A DNA stretch of 34,042 nucleotides from JASFUX01 sp050050115. Lineage in GTDB: Bacteria; Pseudomonadota; Alphaproteobacteria; Caulobacterales; Maricaulaceae. The notes beneath the pieces are model-generated. The model did not search any database and was not told the DNA's origin. It saw only the letters and a program-made list of their open reading frames with translations. Below are positions 24,222 to 31,138 of this stretch, one piece after another. Each line of letters opens with the position of its first letter. The stretch's first letter is position 1. The stretch lies in contig JASFUX010000006.1 in assembly GCA_050050115.1 (NCBI GenBank), positions 1 to 34,042 on the forward strand. The letters are read 5' to 3'. A program made the position numbers and the translations under genes.

Positions 24222-24911
24222 CTAGCCCATCGCCCGCTTGAGCGCGGCGTGGGCGAGCAGGCGAGTGGAGTCGAGCGTCGGCAAAGGCGCGTTATCGTCG
24301 GAGATGATCAGCGGAATCTCGGTGCAGCCGAGGATCACCGCCTCGCAGCCCTCGGCCTTCATCCGCGCCATGACGTCCTGGAAGAAGCGGGTCGCCTCGG
24401 GCTTGAAGTCGCCGAGGACCAACTCGTCCATGATCACCCGGGTCATCTCGTCGCGCGCGTCAGGCGCGGGCAGGACGTATTCGATCCCGCGCGCGTCGAG
24501 CTTTTCGGGGTAGACCGCGCTTTCGACCAGCCAGCGCGTGCCGGTGAGCCCTATCTTCCTGTAGCCGCGCGCGGCGGCCTCGTCGGTCACCGCGTCGGCG
24601 ATGTGCACCCAGGGTAGCGGCGAGCGATCGGCGATGAAAGCCAAGCCCTGGTGAAACGTGTTGTCCGGACAGATGAAGAAATCCGCGCCGACCTCGGCGA
24701 GTTTTTCGGCCGAGGCGAGCATCACCTCGCCGACCCCGGCCCAGTCGCCGTTGTCGACGTGGGTCATATAGTCGGCGAGCGGCGGGGTGTGCAGCGTGAC
24801 CTCGGGGTTGCCGCGGCCGCCGGTCGCTTTCGCGCCCTCGGCGCAGATCGTCCGGTAACAGAGCGCCGCGCCTTCCGAGGAGCCGGCGACGATGCCGATG
24901 TGTTGGGTCAT
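24222..24911 (-). CDS. Aspartate/glutamate racemase family protein
   Basis: A 229-residue member of the PLP-independent Asp/Glu racemase superfamily. It has two similar halves, with GIVAGSSEGAALCY at the N-terminus (substrate carboxylate loop) and conserved ILGCTEIPLII, where Cys196 is the second catalytic cysteine. In the first half the expected Cys-Asn-Thr is replaced by ICPDNTFHQ, so Asp83 takes the place next to Asn-Thr and a Cys (81) lies two residues earlier. The activity could be racemase, isomerase or decarboxylase-like, which I cannot decide. It follows moaB by ten bases and is probably in one operon with it, although no functional link is known. Confidence 0.87.
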   Translation of the reverse strand: MTQHIGIVAGSSEGAALCYRTICAEGAKATGGRGNPEVTLHTPPLADYMTHVDNGDWAGVGEVMLASAEKLAEVGADFFICPDNTFHQGLAFIADRSPLPWVHIADAVTDEAAARGYRKIGLTGTRWLVESAVYPEKLDARGIEYVLPAPDARDEMTRVIMDELVLGDFKPEATRFFQDVMARMKAEGCEAVILGCTEIPLIISDDNAPLPTLDSTRLLAHAALKRAMG

Positions 24912-24921
24912 GAGGCCAAGC

Positions 24922-25476
24922 CTACTCTTCCAACAACCGCGGCATCAGCTCGACCATGTTGCAAGGGCCGTGGCGGCTGTCGAGCTGCCAACGGATGACC
25001 TTGTCCCAGCCGTCCTTCACTGCGCCGTTCGATCCGGGCAGGCAGAAAACGAACACGCCGTCGATCAGGCCAGCCGTCGCGCGGCTCTGCAGCGTCGACA
25101 GCCCAACCGACTGATACGAGACCATGTGAAAGACCACCGAGAAGCCGTCGATGCGCTTGTCGTAGAGCGGCTCGACCGCCTCGACGGTGACGTCGCGGCC
25201 GGTGAGGCCTGTGCCGCCGGTGGTGACGATCGCGTCGACCTCGCCCGAGGTCGTCCACGCTTTGATCTGCTTGGCGATCGTCTCCTTGTCGTCCTTGACG
25301 ATGGCGCGGCCGGCGAGTTCGTGGCCGGCGTCGGCGATGCGGCTCGCGAGGAGGTCGCCAGACGTGTCGTTGCTCTCGTCGCGGGTGTCGGAGATAGTGA
25401 GCACGGCGATGCGGACCGGCGTGAACGGACGGTTCTCGTCGATCTTGCCGCCGGGGGCGGGGAGGGTGGTGGTCAT
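24922..25476 (-). CDS. moaB: Molybdenum cofactor biosynthesis protein MoaB
   Basis: A 184-residue protein of the MoaB/MogA fold. The signature TTGGTGLTGRDVTVEA and the earlier IAVLTISDTRDESNDTSGDLL are clear, as is FCLPGSNGAVKDGWDK near the end. Family members bind molybdopterin and adenylate it before Mo insertion in some bacteria, or act as accessory proteins in others. The protein is cytoplasmic. A TAGAAT hexamer at 25519-25524 (minus strand) could be its -10 element, with no clear -35. moaA and moaD lie within 3 kb upstream on the same strand but in separate units. Confidence 0.93.
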   Translation of the reverse strand: MTTTLPAPGGKIDENRPFTPVRIAVLTISDTRDESNDTSGDLLASRIADAGHELAGRAIVKDDKETIAKQIKAWTTSGEVDAIVTTGGTGLTGRDVTVEAVEPLYDKRIDGFSVVFHMVSYQSVGLSTLQSRATAGLIDGVFVFCLPGSNGAVKDGWDKVIRWQLDSRHGPCNMVELMPRLLEE

Positions 25477-25646
25477 GGCGTCGCCTTCAGCCGGACTTCA
25501 GCTCGCGTGGGTCGCGTGATTCTACACCGTCGCTTCCGCCCTGGGGAGGGCGTCGGCGGAAATGAGCGCGGACGCTGCGCCGTCTTGCCCATTCCGGACG
25601 GCGCGCTCTAGGCTCTCTCGGCTTGACACTGGCGGCCGGTGCGATC

Positions 25647-26414
25647 GTGAACAATCTGAAGGCGAGATTGGCGCGGCTCTATGATGGCCGCGACCGGATG
25701 TCGAAGCGGTTTCTCTATGGGCTGCTGATCTTCGACCTGGTCTCGGTCGCCTACTTCATCGTCTCGACGTTCTTTCACACCGATGTCTGGATCATCGCGG
25801 TCGACGCGCTGATCGCGCTCGTCATCATCGCGGATCTGGTCTCCCGCTTCATCATCTCCGACCGGCCGCTGAAGCTTGCGCTCCACGTCGCCACCTGGGT
25901 CGACGTCGTGGTGATCGCTTCGCTGCTGATGCCGCTCGTGTTCGAGAGCTTTCTGTTCCTGCGGGTGGTGCGCGCCTTGAGGCTCTTGCGCTCCTATCAC
26001 GTTGTCGCCGACCTGCGCGGCGCGAGCCGGTTCGTCGCCCGCAATGAGGACGTGATCGAGAGCGTCATCAACCTCACGGTCTTCGTCTTCTCGATGACTG
26101 CGCTTGTCTACGTCCTGCAGGTCCGCATCAATCCGGCGATCTCGAACTATGTCGACGCGCTCTATTTCACCGTCACGACGCTGACGACCACCGGTTTCGG
26201 CGACATCACGCCCGTCGGCGAGTCGGGCCGCGTGCTGGCGATCGCGATCATGGTGTTCGGCGTCGCGCTGTTCCTGCGCTTGGTGCAGACGATCTTCCGC
26301 CCTCAGAAAGTTCAATTCGAATGCCCGGACTGCGGCCTGATGCGCCATGACGCCGACGCGGTGCACTGCAAGCACTGCGGTAGGGTTCTGCACATTGCGG
26401 CGGAGGGTGACTAG
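25647..26414 (+). CDS. Voltage-gated-type potassium channel with C-terminal zinc ribbon
   Basis: A 255-residue ion channel subunit. Four helices form a voltage-sensor-like domain, with an Arg-rich fourth helix (LRVVRALRLLRSYHVV). The pore helix, the filter TLTTTGFGDITPVG (about residues 178-191) and a last helix make the K+ pore; GFGD replaces the commoner GYGD, which still selects potassium. The last 30 residues hold CPDCGLMRHDADAVHCKHCGRV, a pair of CxxC knuckles forming a zinc ribbon in the cytoplasm. GTG 25647 gives the usual N-terminal length; TTG 25623 and ATG 25698 are alternatives. The stop overlaps that of moaA head-on (CTAG). The ribbon may regulate gating or assembly (inference). 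Confidence 0.86.
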   Translation: MNNLKARLARLYDGRDRMSKRFLYGLLIFDLVSVAYFIVSTFFHTDVWIIAVDALIALVIIADLVSRFIISDRPLKLALHVATWVDVVVIASLLMPLVFESFLFLRVVRALRLLRSYHVVADLRGASRFVARNEDVIESVINLTVFVFSMTALVYVLQVRINPAISNYVDALYFTVTTLTTTGFGDITPVGESGRVLAIAIMVFGVALFLRLVQTIFRPQKVQFECPDCGLMRHDADAVHCKHCGRVLHIAAEGD

Positions 26415-27454
26415 CCGCCGGTCATCGACATCGGCCGGCTCACCGACGCCACGCCGCGCTCGATGACGAAGTCGTGGCCCTTGGGCTTGCGAGCGATGCC
26501 GTTGCGCAACGCCTCGATCACCGGCTCGAGACTTTCGGACGACCGCAGCGGTTCGCGCAGGTCGACCGCATCGTCCTGGCCCAGGCACATGAACATCGTG
26601 CCGGTGCAGGTCACGCGCACGCGGTTGCAGGATTCGCAGAAATTGTGGGAGAGCGGCGTGATGAAGCCGAGCTTGCCGCCGGTGTCCTCGACGCGGACAT
26701 AGCGCGCCGGCCCGCCGGTGCGCTCGGGAAGGTCCGTAAGCGACCATTTCTCCTCAAGCGTGTCTCGCACGGCGAGGAGAGAGGCGAACTGCTGAGTGCG
26801 GTCCGCGCCGATGTCGCCCATGGGCATGGCTTCGATCAGCGTCATGTCGAAGCCTTCCCCGTGCGCCCAGGCGATCATGTCGGGGATGTCTTCAAGATTG
26901 TCTTCGGCGAGGACGACGGTGTTGATCTTGATCTTCAGCCCCGCCGCGCGCGCCTGCGCGAGCGACTTCAAGATCACCGAAAGGTCGCCGCGCCGGGTGA
27001 TCTTCTTGAACGTGTCCGGATCGAGCGAGTCGAGCGAGACGTTCACCCGCCGCATGCCGAGGTCGTGGAGCTGCTGCGCGACGCCGCCCAGAAGCGTGCC
27101 GTTGGTGGTCAGCGTGATCTCGTCGAGACCGTTTTCACCCAAATGCCGCGACAGCAGCTCCATCAGCGTCATGAAGCCCTTGCGCACCAGCGGCTCGCCG
27201 CCGGTCAGACGGATGCGCTTGACCCCGAGCGCGACAAACGCGGTGGCGAGCCGGTCGAGCTCCTCGATCGACAGCACTTCGGACTTGGGCAGGAAGGTCT
27301 GCCGCTCGGACATGCAGTAGACGCAGCGCAAGTCGCACCGGTCGGTCACCGACAGGCGCACATAAGAGATCGCCCGGCCGAACGGGTCGGTCAGCGGGGC
27401 GCCTTGCGAACTAGGAGCGGGCGGCTGGGTCTCGTCACGCATGGAGGTGACCAT
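26411..27454 (-). CDS. moaA: GTP 3',8-cyclase MoaA
   Basis: A 347-residue radical SAM enzyme that starts molybdopterin synthesis from GTP together with MoaC. The N-terminal cluster motif is DRCDLRCVYC, and RLTGGEPLVR is the SAM-binding GGE motif. Near the C-terminus CESCNRVRVTCTGTMFMC binds the second 4Fe-4S cluster that holds GTP. The protein ends in MSMTGG, the two-glycine tail needed for activity. The start is uncertain: ATG 27454 and ATG 27442 both lack a strong ribosome binding site. The gene converges with the potassium channel gene, with stops overlapping by three bases. moaC was not found in the window. Confidence 0.95.
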   Translation of the reverse strand: MVTSMRDETQPPAPSSQGAPLTDPFGRAISYVRLSVTDRCDLRCVYCMSERQTFLPKSEVLSIEELDRLATAFVALGVKRIRLTGGEPLVRKGFMTLMELLSRHLGENGLDEITLTTNGTLLGGVAQQLHDLGMRRVNVSLDSLDPDTFKKITRRGDLSVILKSLAQARAAGLKIKINTVVLAEDNLEDIPDMIAWAHGEGFDMTLIEAMPMGDIGADRTQQFASLLAVRDTLEEKWSLTDLPERTGGPARYVRVEDTGGKLGFITPLSHNFCESCNRVRVTCTGTMFMCLGQDDAVDLREPLRSSESLEPVIEALRNGIARKPKGHDFVIERGVASVSRPMSMTGG

Positions 27455-27517
27455 AGCGCCCAAAAACGCGTTTGCCGATGGGCGATTGCGGCGATTTGAG
27501 CGGAGCGTGAGCGGCGG

Positions 27518-27952
27518 CTAATTCGCCTGTGGCGCCGGCGATGGATTGAGCCACAACAGAATGGGCGCCGTGACGATGAAGGTGACGAGAGCCCAGAGGC
27601 TCGTCGCGACCGCGATCCCCGCCGGCAGATAGCCGCTGTTGACGATGCCGAGATAGGTCGGAGGAACGCCTCCCAGCCAAACCAGAAAACCACAGGCGAC
27701 CGCGAGCGCGATCCGCGAGCCGATCCAGCCCTTGCTCGCCAGCTTGAACACAGCGGCGAGAACGAAGGCAAAGACAAAGTCGGACACGAATGTCAGCGCT
27801 TCCTGCATGAGCGCCGGATAGGGGGCCTCGAGCGGCGGCGGCGCGATCGTTCCGGCGCGATCCCACATGTCGCCCAGCAAGAAGACGTTGCCGGTCCAGC
27901 CGAGAACGTTGAGCAGCAAACCCATCACGAGAGTGGTCCTGACGAGTTTCAT
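27518..27952 (-). CDS. Four-helix membrane protein, unknown function
   Basis: A 144-residue integral membrane protein not assigned to a family. Hydrophobic helices lie at about 5-25 (LVRTTLVMGLLLNVLGW), 50-73 (EALTFVSDFVFAFVLAAVF), 78-100 (GSRIALAVACGFLVWLGGV) and 112-136 (AGIAVATSLWALVTFIVTAP), joined by short loops with PPPLEAPYPALM and PPTYLGIVNSGYLP. ATG 27952 has GAAGGA eight bases upstream; a GTG twelve codons earlier would overlap moaD. It follows moaD by 32 bases and ends 63 bases before moaA, so the three could be one operon. Role unknown; no link to molybdopterin is known. Confidence 0.72.
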   Translation of the reverse strand: MKLVRTTLVMGLLLNVLGWTGNVFLLGDMWDRAGTIAPPPLEAPYPALMQEALTFVSDFVFAFVLAAVFKLASKGWIGSRIALAVACGFLVWLGGVPPTYLGIVNSGYLPAGIAVATSLWALVTFIVTAPILLWLNPSPAPQAN

Positions 27953-27984
27953 TGCGCGGTCCTTCGCTTCGTCCCTGAGCGTCT

Positions 27985-28236
27985 TCACCCTCCGCTGAAC
28001 GGCGGCAGGATCGCCACCTCGTCGCCGTCATGCACGGCGGCGGTTTTCGGGCCGATCACGCCGTTGATCTCCACGCGGATCGAGGGATGGCGCAGAGTTT
28101 CCGCCGCGCTCGGCGCAGCTGAGGCGAGGCGCTCGATCAGGCCGGCCGCATCCTCGCCGGCCGCCGCTTCGATATCGTCCTCCGAGCGGCCAAGCGCGTC
28201 GCGCACGCGGGCGAAGTAGCGGATCTTGATCGTCAA
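27985..28236 (-). CDS. moaD: MoaD/ThiS-type sulfur carrier (molybdopterin synthase small subunit)
   Basis: An 83-residue beta-grasp protein. IKIRYFARVRDALGRSEDDI at the start and the C-terminal VHDGDEVAILPPFSGG are typical of MoaD, whose C-terminal Gly-Gly is adenylated and thiocarboxylated to give sulfur to molybdopterin precursor Z. The start is a TTG at 28236, because no ATG or GTG lies in range. It overlaps the TGA of the acyl-CoA synthetase gene as TTGA, implying re-initiation by the same ribosome. moaE, the usual partner, is not in the window. An alternative reading as a general sulfur carrier for another pathway cannot be excluded. Confidence 0.88.
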   Translation of the reverse strand: MTIKIRYFARVRDALGRSEDDIEAAAGEDAAGLIERLASAAPSAAETLRHPSIRVEINGVIGPKTAAVHDGDEVAILPPFSGG

Positions 28237-29993
28237 GCCTGCTCCCCAGCCGAAAACAGCTTCTTGAGTTCGGCCTTCATGATCTTGCCGTTGGGATTGC
28301 GCGGCAAGGTCTCGGTCTGGAACACCACCTTCACCGGCGCCTTGAACTTCGCCAGCCGCGATTTGACGTGTTCGATCACCTCTTCCTCGGTGGCGGTCTT
28401 GCCCGGCTTCAAGGTGACGACGGCGGCCGGCAGCTCGCCCAGGGTCTTGTCGGGGATCGGCACGATCGCGGCGTCCATGATCGCCGGATGATCGTAGAGA
28501 ACGTCCTCCACCTCGACGCAGTAGATGTTCTCGCCGCCTCGAATGATCATGTCCTTGGCGCGGTCGACGAGATAGAGCCGACCCTCGTCGTCGACCCGGC
28601 CGACGTCGCCGGTCTTGATCCATCCGTCGACGAACGTCTCCGCCGTCGCTTCGGGCTTGTTCCAGTACTCTTTGACGACGTTCGGGCCCTTCGCCCAGAC
28701 CTCGCCGACGCCGCCGACGGGCAGGTCGTTTCCGTCCTCGTCGACGATGCGGACGTCGCAGACCGGCACGGGCGGACCGCAGCTGTCGGGATGGGCGATG
28801 TATTCTTCGGACTGGACCGAGGTGAAGGTCGCCGAAGTTTCGGTCATGCCCCAGCCTTCGCCGATGATCGCTTCGGGCGCGAACTCGTTGATGCGGCGAA
28901 CGAGCCCGGGCGAGGAAGGCGCCCCGCCGTAGGTGATGTGATTCAAGGTCGAGAGGTCGTACTTCTCGCGGTCGGGATGCTCGAGCACTTGCCAGGGGAT
29001 GGTCGGCACGCCGCCGATCGAGGTGAGCTTGAGTTTCTCGACGAGCTTCATGCACTCGACCGGGTCCCAGCGGCGCAGCATCACCAGGAAGGAGCCTGCA
29101 GCGATCGCCCCGGCGAGCCAGGCTTCGCAGCCGGTGACGTGGAAGAACGGCACGGAAATGAGCGCGCGACGTTGAGGCTGGTCGGGCCCTGGCGTGGGAG
29201 GAACCTCGCCGCGCTGGACGAAAGCGCGCGCTGCGCTGAAGCCGCCGGCGAAGATGCAGGTCGTGAAGTTGCGGTGGCTGCCGAGCGCGCCCTTGGGCTT
29301 TCCGGTCGTGCCCGAGGTGTAGAAGATCGTCGCCGGATCTTCAGGTTCAAGAGGAACATCCGGCAGCTCGCGCGCAGGCAAGTTCTTCCAATCGTTCACC
29401 GGGCCGGTGACGTCGTTGAACAGCTTGCCGCCCGGCAGCGCCGCCATGGCGGTCAGCTCGTCGCCCTCGGGCCGCACGACCCAAACTTCTTGAAGGTCCG
29501 GCAGATTGCCGGCGTGATCGACGAGGCGCGCGGCGCGCTCGCCGTCGACGATGGCGATCTTCGCGCCGGAGTCCTTAAGCCCGTATTCGAGTTCCGGGCC
29601 GGTCCACCAGGCGTTCAAAGGCGTTACGATCGCGCCGGTGATCGCCGCGCCATAGAAGGCGACGGGCCATTCGGGATAGTTGCGCATGATGACGGCGACG
29701 CGATCGCCTTTCTTCACGCCGGCTTCGATCAAGGCGTAGGCGACAGCGACGCAGGCTTTCTCGAAGTCCGCGAAGCTTGCTTTGTCGTCCTCGTACTGAA
29801 GGAACTCGCGATCAGCGTATTGGCGGCCCTGGAGCAGGTTGTCGCGGATGGTCGGCGGCGCGTTCTTCCAGACGCGCTGCTTGGCGCCCCAGATTTCGAC
29901 CTCCTCCATCTCGAACCGCGCGCCGGGCGCGGTCATCAGAGCGGTCGCGTCGGCGAGGGAGAGCTTGAGCTTGGGATGAGCGGGGGCGGTCAT
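28233..29993 (-). CDS. Acyl-CoA synthetase (class I adenylate-forming ligase)
   Basis: A 586-residue acyl- or aryl-CoA ligase, which activates a carboxylic acid with ATP and joins it to CoA. The phosphate loop is IFYTSGTTGKPKGALGSHRN (near 225-245), followed by the A5 motif GWGMTETSAT, the A7 motif DGWIKTGDVGRVDDEGRLYL, and A8 (DRAKDMIIRGGENIYCVEVE). The C-terminal lysine lies in LPRNPNGKIMKAELKK. These are all present, so it should be active. The substrate is unknown, probably a fatty or aromatic acid. Its stop overlaps the moaD start (TTGA), and the quinone oxidoreductase gene lies 43 bases upstream, so the three may share a transcript. Confidence 0.92.
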   Translation of the reverse strand: MTAPAHPKLKLSLADATALMTAPGARFEMEEVEIWGAKQRVWKNAPPTIRDNLLQGRQYADREFLQYEDDKASFADFEKACVAVAYALIEAGVKKGDRVAVIMRNYPEWPVAFYGAAITGAIVTPLNAWWTGPELEYGLKDSGAKIAIVDGERAARLVDHAGNLPDLQEVWVVRPEGDELTAMAALPGGKLFNDVTGPVNDWKNLPARELPDVPLEPEDPATIFYTSGTTGKPKGALGSHRNFTTCIFAGGFSAARAFVQRGEVPPTPGPDQPQRRALISVPFFHVTGCEAWLAGAIAAGSFLVMLRRWDPVECMKLVEKLKLTSIGGVPTIPWQVLEHPDREKYDLSTLNHITYGGAPSSPGLVRRINEFAPEAIIGEGWGMTETSATFTSVQSEEYIAHPDSCGPPVPVCDVRIVDEDGNDLPVGGVGEVWAKGPNVVKEYWNKPEATAETFVDGWIKTGDVGRVDDEGRLYLVDRAKDMIIRGGENIYCVEVEDVLYDHPAIMDAAIVPIPDKTLGELPAAVVTLKPGKTATEEEVIEHVKSRLAKFKAPVKVVFQTETLPRNPNGKIMKAELKKLFSAGEQA

Positions 29994-30036
29994 GGGCGGG
30001 CCTCTGCAGAAAAACTCGTTACGTCGGCGCGCTTGC

Positions 30037-31035
30037 TCATCCCACAGTCACCACGAGCTTGCCCATCGCCTTGCGCGAGGCCAGCGCGGTGATCGCTTCG
30101 CCGGCGCGCTCGAGCGGATAAGTCTCCGAGACTTCCGGTTTGATCTTGCCTTGCGCATAGAGGTCCATCAGCTCGGCGTTGTTCTGCGCGGAAGCCTTGG
30201 GATCGCGCGCGGCGAAGGCGCCCCAGAAGACGCCGACGATCTGGCACGACTTCAAGAGCGGCAGATTGAGCGGGATCTTCGGAATGCCGGCTGGGAACCC
30301 GACGACCAGGAAGCGACCCTCCCAGGCGATCGCCCGCAGCGCCGGCTCGGCGTAGTCGCCGCCGACCGGGTCGTAGATCACGTCCGCGCCGCTCTCGCCG
30401 CAAGCCTCTTTGAACTGACCAGACAGCGCTTTTTGACCGTCCTTGTCGAACGGTCCGTGCGGGTAAACCAGGCCGGTGTCCGCGCCGTGGGCCTTGGCGA
30501 GATCGACCTTCTCTTGCGACGAGGCTGCTGCGACGACCTTCGCACCCATCGCCTTGCCCAGTTCGACCGCGGCGATGCCGACGCCGCCAGCCGCACCGAG
30601 CACGAGGAGCGTCTCGCCCGCCTTAATCTGCGCCCGGTCTTTCAAGGCGTGGTAGGAGGTGCCGTAGGTCATCAGAAACGCCGCGGCGTCCTCGAACGGC
30701 ATCGAGTCCGGGATCGGCACGACCCGGCGCGCCTCGACCTTCACCTTCTCCGCCATGCCGCCCCAGCCGGTCGAGGCGAGCACGCGGGTTCCGACCTCAA
30801 GGCCCTCGACGCCCTCGCCGAGTGCGGAGACCACCCCCGAGACCTCGCCGCCGGGGGCGAAGGGGCGCTCGGGCTTGAACTGATACATGTCCTGGATGAT
30901 CAAGAAGTCTGGGAAGTTCACGCCGCACGCTTTGACGTCGATGACCACTTCGCCCGCGCCGGGGGCCGGATCGGGCGCGTCGCCCAGGGTCAGGGTGTCG
31001 GGCCCGCCGACGGACGTGCTCAAAAGCGCTTTCAT
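30037..31035 (-). CDS. NADPH:quinone oxidoreductase-like zinc-independent MDR protein
   Basis: A 332-residue member of the medium-chain dehydrogenase/reductase family, quinone oxidoreductase branch. It has the N-terminal GroES-like domain (VKACGVNFPDFLIIQDMYQ, with Asn-Phe-Pro-Asp instead of zinc ligands) and the nucleotide motif LVLGAAGGVGIAAVELGKAM near residue 145. The structural zinc cysteines are absent, which fits this branch. Enzymes of this type reduce quinones or the double bond of enoyl compounds with NADPH. It lies 43 bases before the acyl-CoA synthetase gene and could act on an enoyl-CoA or quinone (inference). ATG 31035 is supported by GGGGAGA upstream. Confidence 0.9.
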   Translation of the reverse strand: MKALLSTSVGGPDTLTLGDAPDPAPGAGEVVIDVKACGVNFPDFLIIQDMYQFKPERPFAPGGEVSGVVSALGEGVEGLEVGTRVLASTGWGGMAEKVKVEARRVVPIPDSMPFEDAAAFLMTYGTSYHALKDRAQIKAGETLLVLGAAGGVGIAAVELGKAMGAKVVAAASSQEKVDLAKAHGADTGLVYPHGPFDKDGQKALSGQFKEACGESGADVIYDPVGGDYAEPALRAIAWEGRFLVVGFPAGIPKIPLNLPLLKSCQIVGVFWGAFAARDPKASAQNNAELMDLYAQGKIKPEVSETYPLERAGEAITALASRKAMGKLVVTVG

Positions 31036-31099
31036 ATGGTCTCCCCAAGGTCTGTGCGGCGACGCCGTTGTCGGCGCTCGCGCGCCTGTTTCATCGCTC

Positions 31100-31128
31100 T
31101 GTTAAAAGCATAAGTCGCGTGGTCTCAA
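31100..31128 (-). promoter_or_regulatory. Candidate promoter for the oxidoreductase-acyl-CoA synthetase-moaD run
   Basis: On the minus strand TTGAGA (31128-31123) and TTAACA (31105-31100) are separated by 17 bases, about 65 bases before the ATG at 31035. The -10 is imperfect. If right, it would drive the oxidoreductase, synthetase and moaD genes. By eye only. Confidence 0.4.
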
Positions 31129-31138
31129 GGGGTTGGCT

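Noticed and set aside
25623..25646. TTGACA at 25623 as a -35 element for the channel gene
   Set aside because: The matching -10 would lie at or inside the likely start codon, and the sequence there (GTGAACAATC) is poor.
25608..26747. 379-codon open frame on the minus strand
   Set aside because: Overlaps both the potassium channel (antisense) and the end of moaA in another frame; composition is Asp/Arg/Gln-rich without motifs.
28368..30092. 574-codon open frame on the plus strand
   Set aside because: Antisense to the acyl-CoA synthetase gene, whose motifs are complete; no sign of a real protein.
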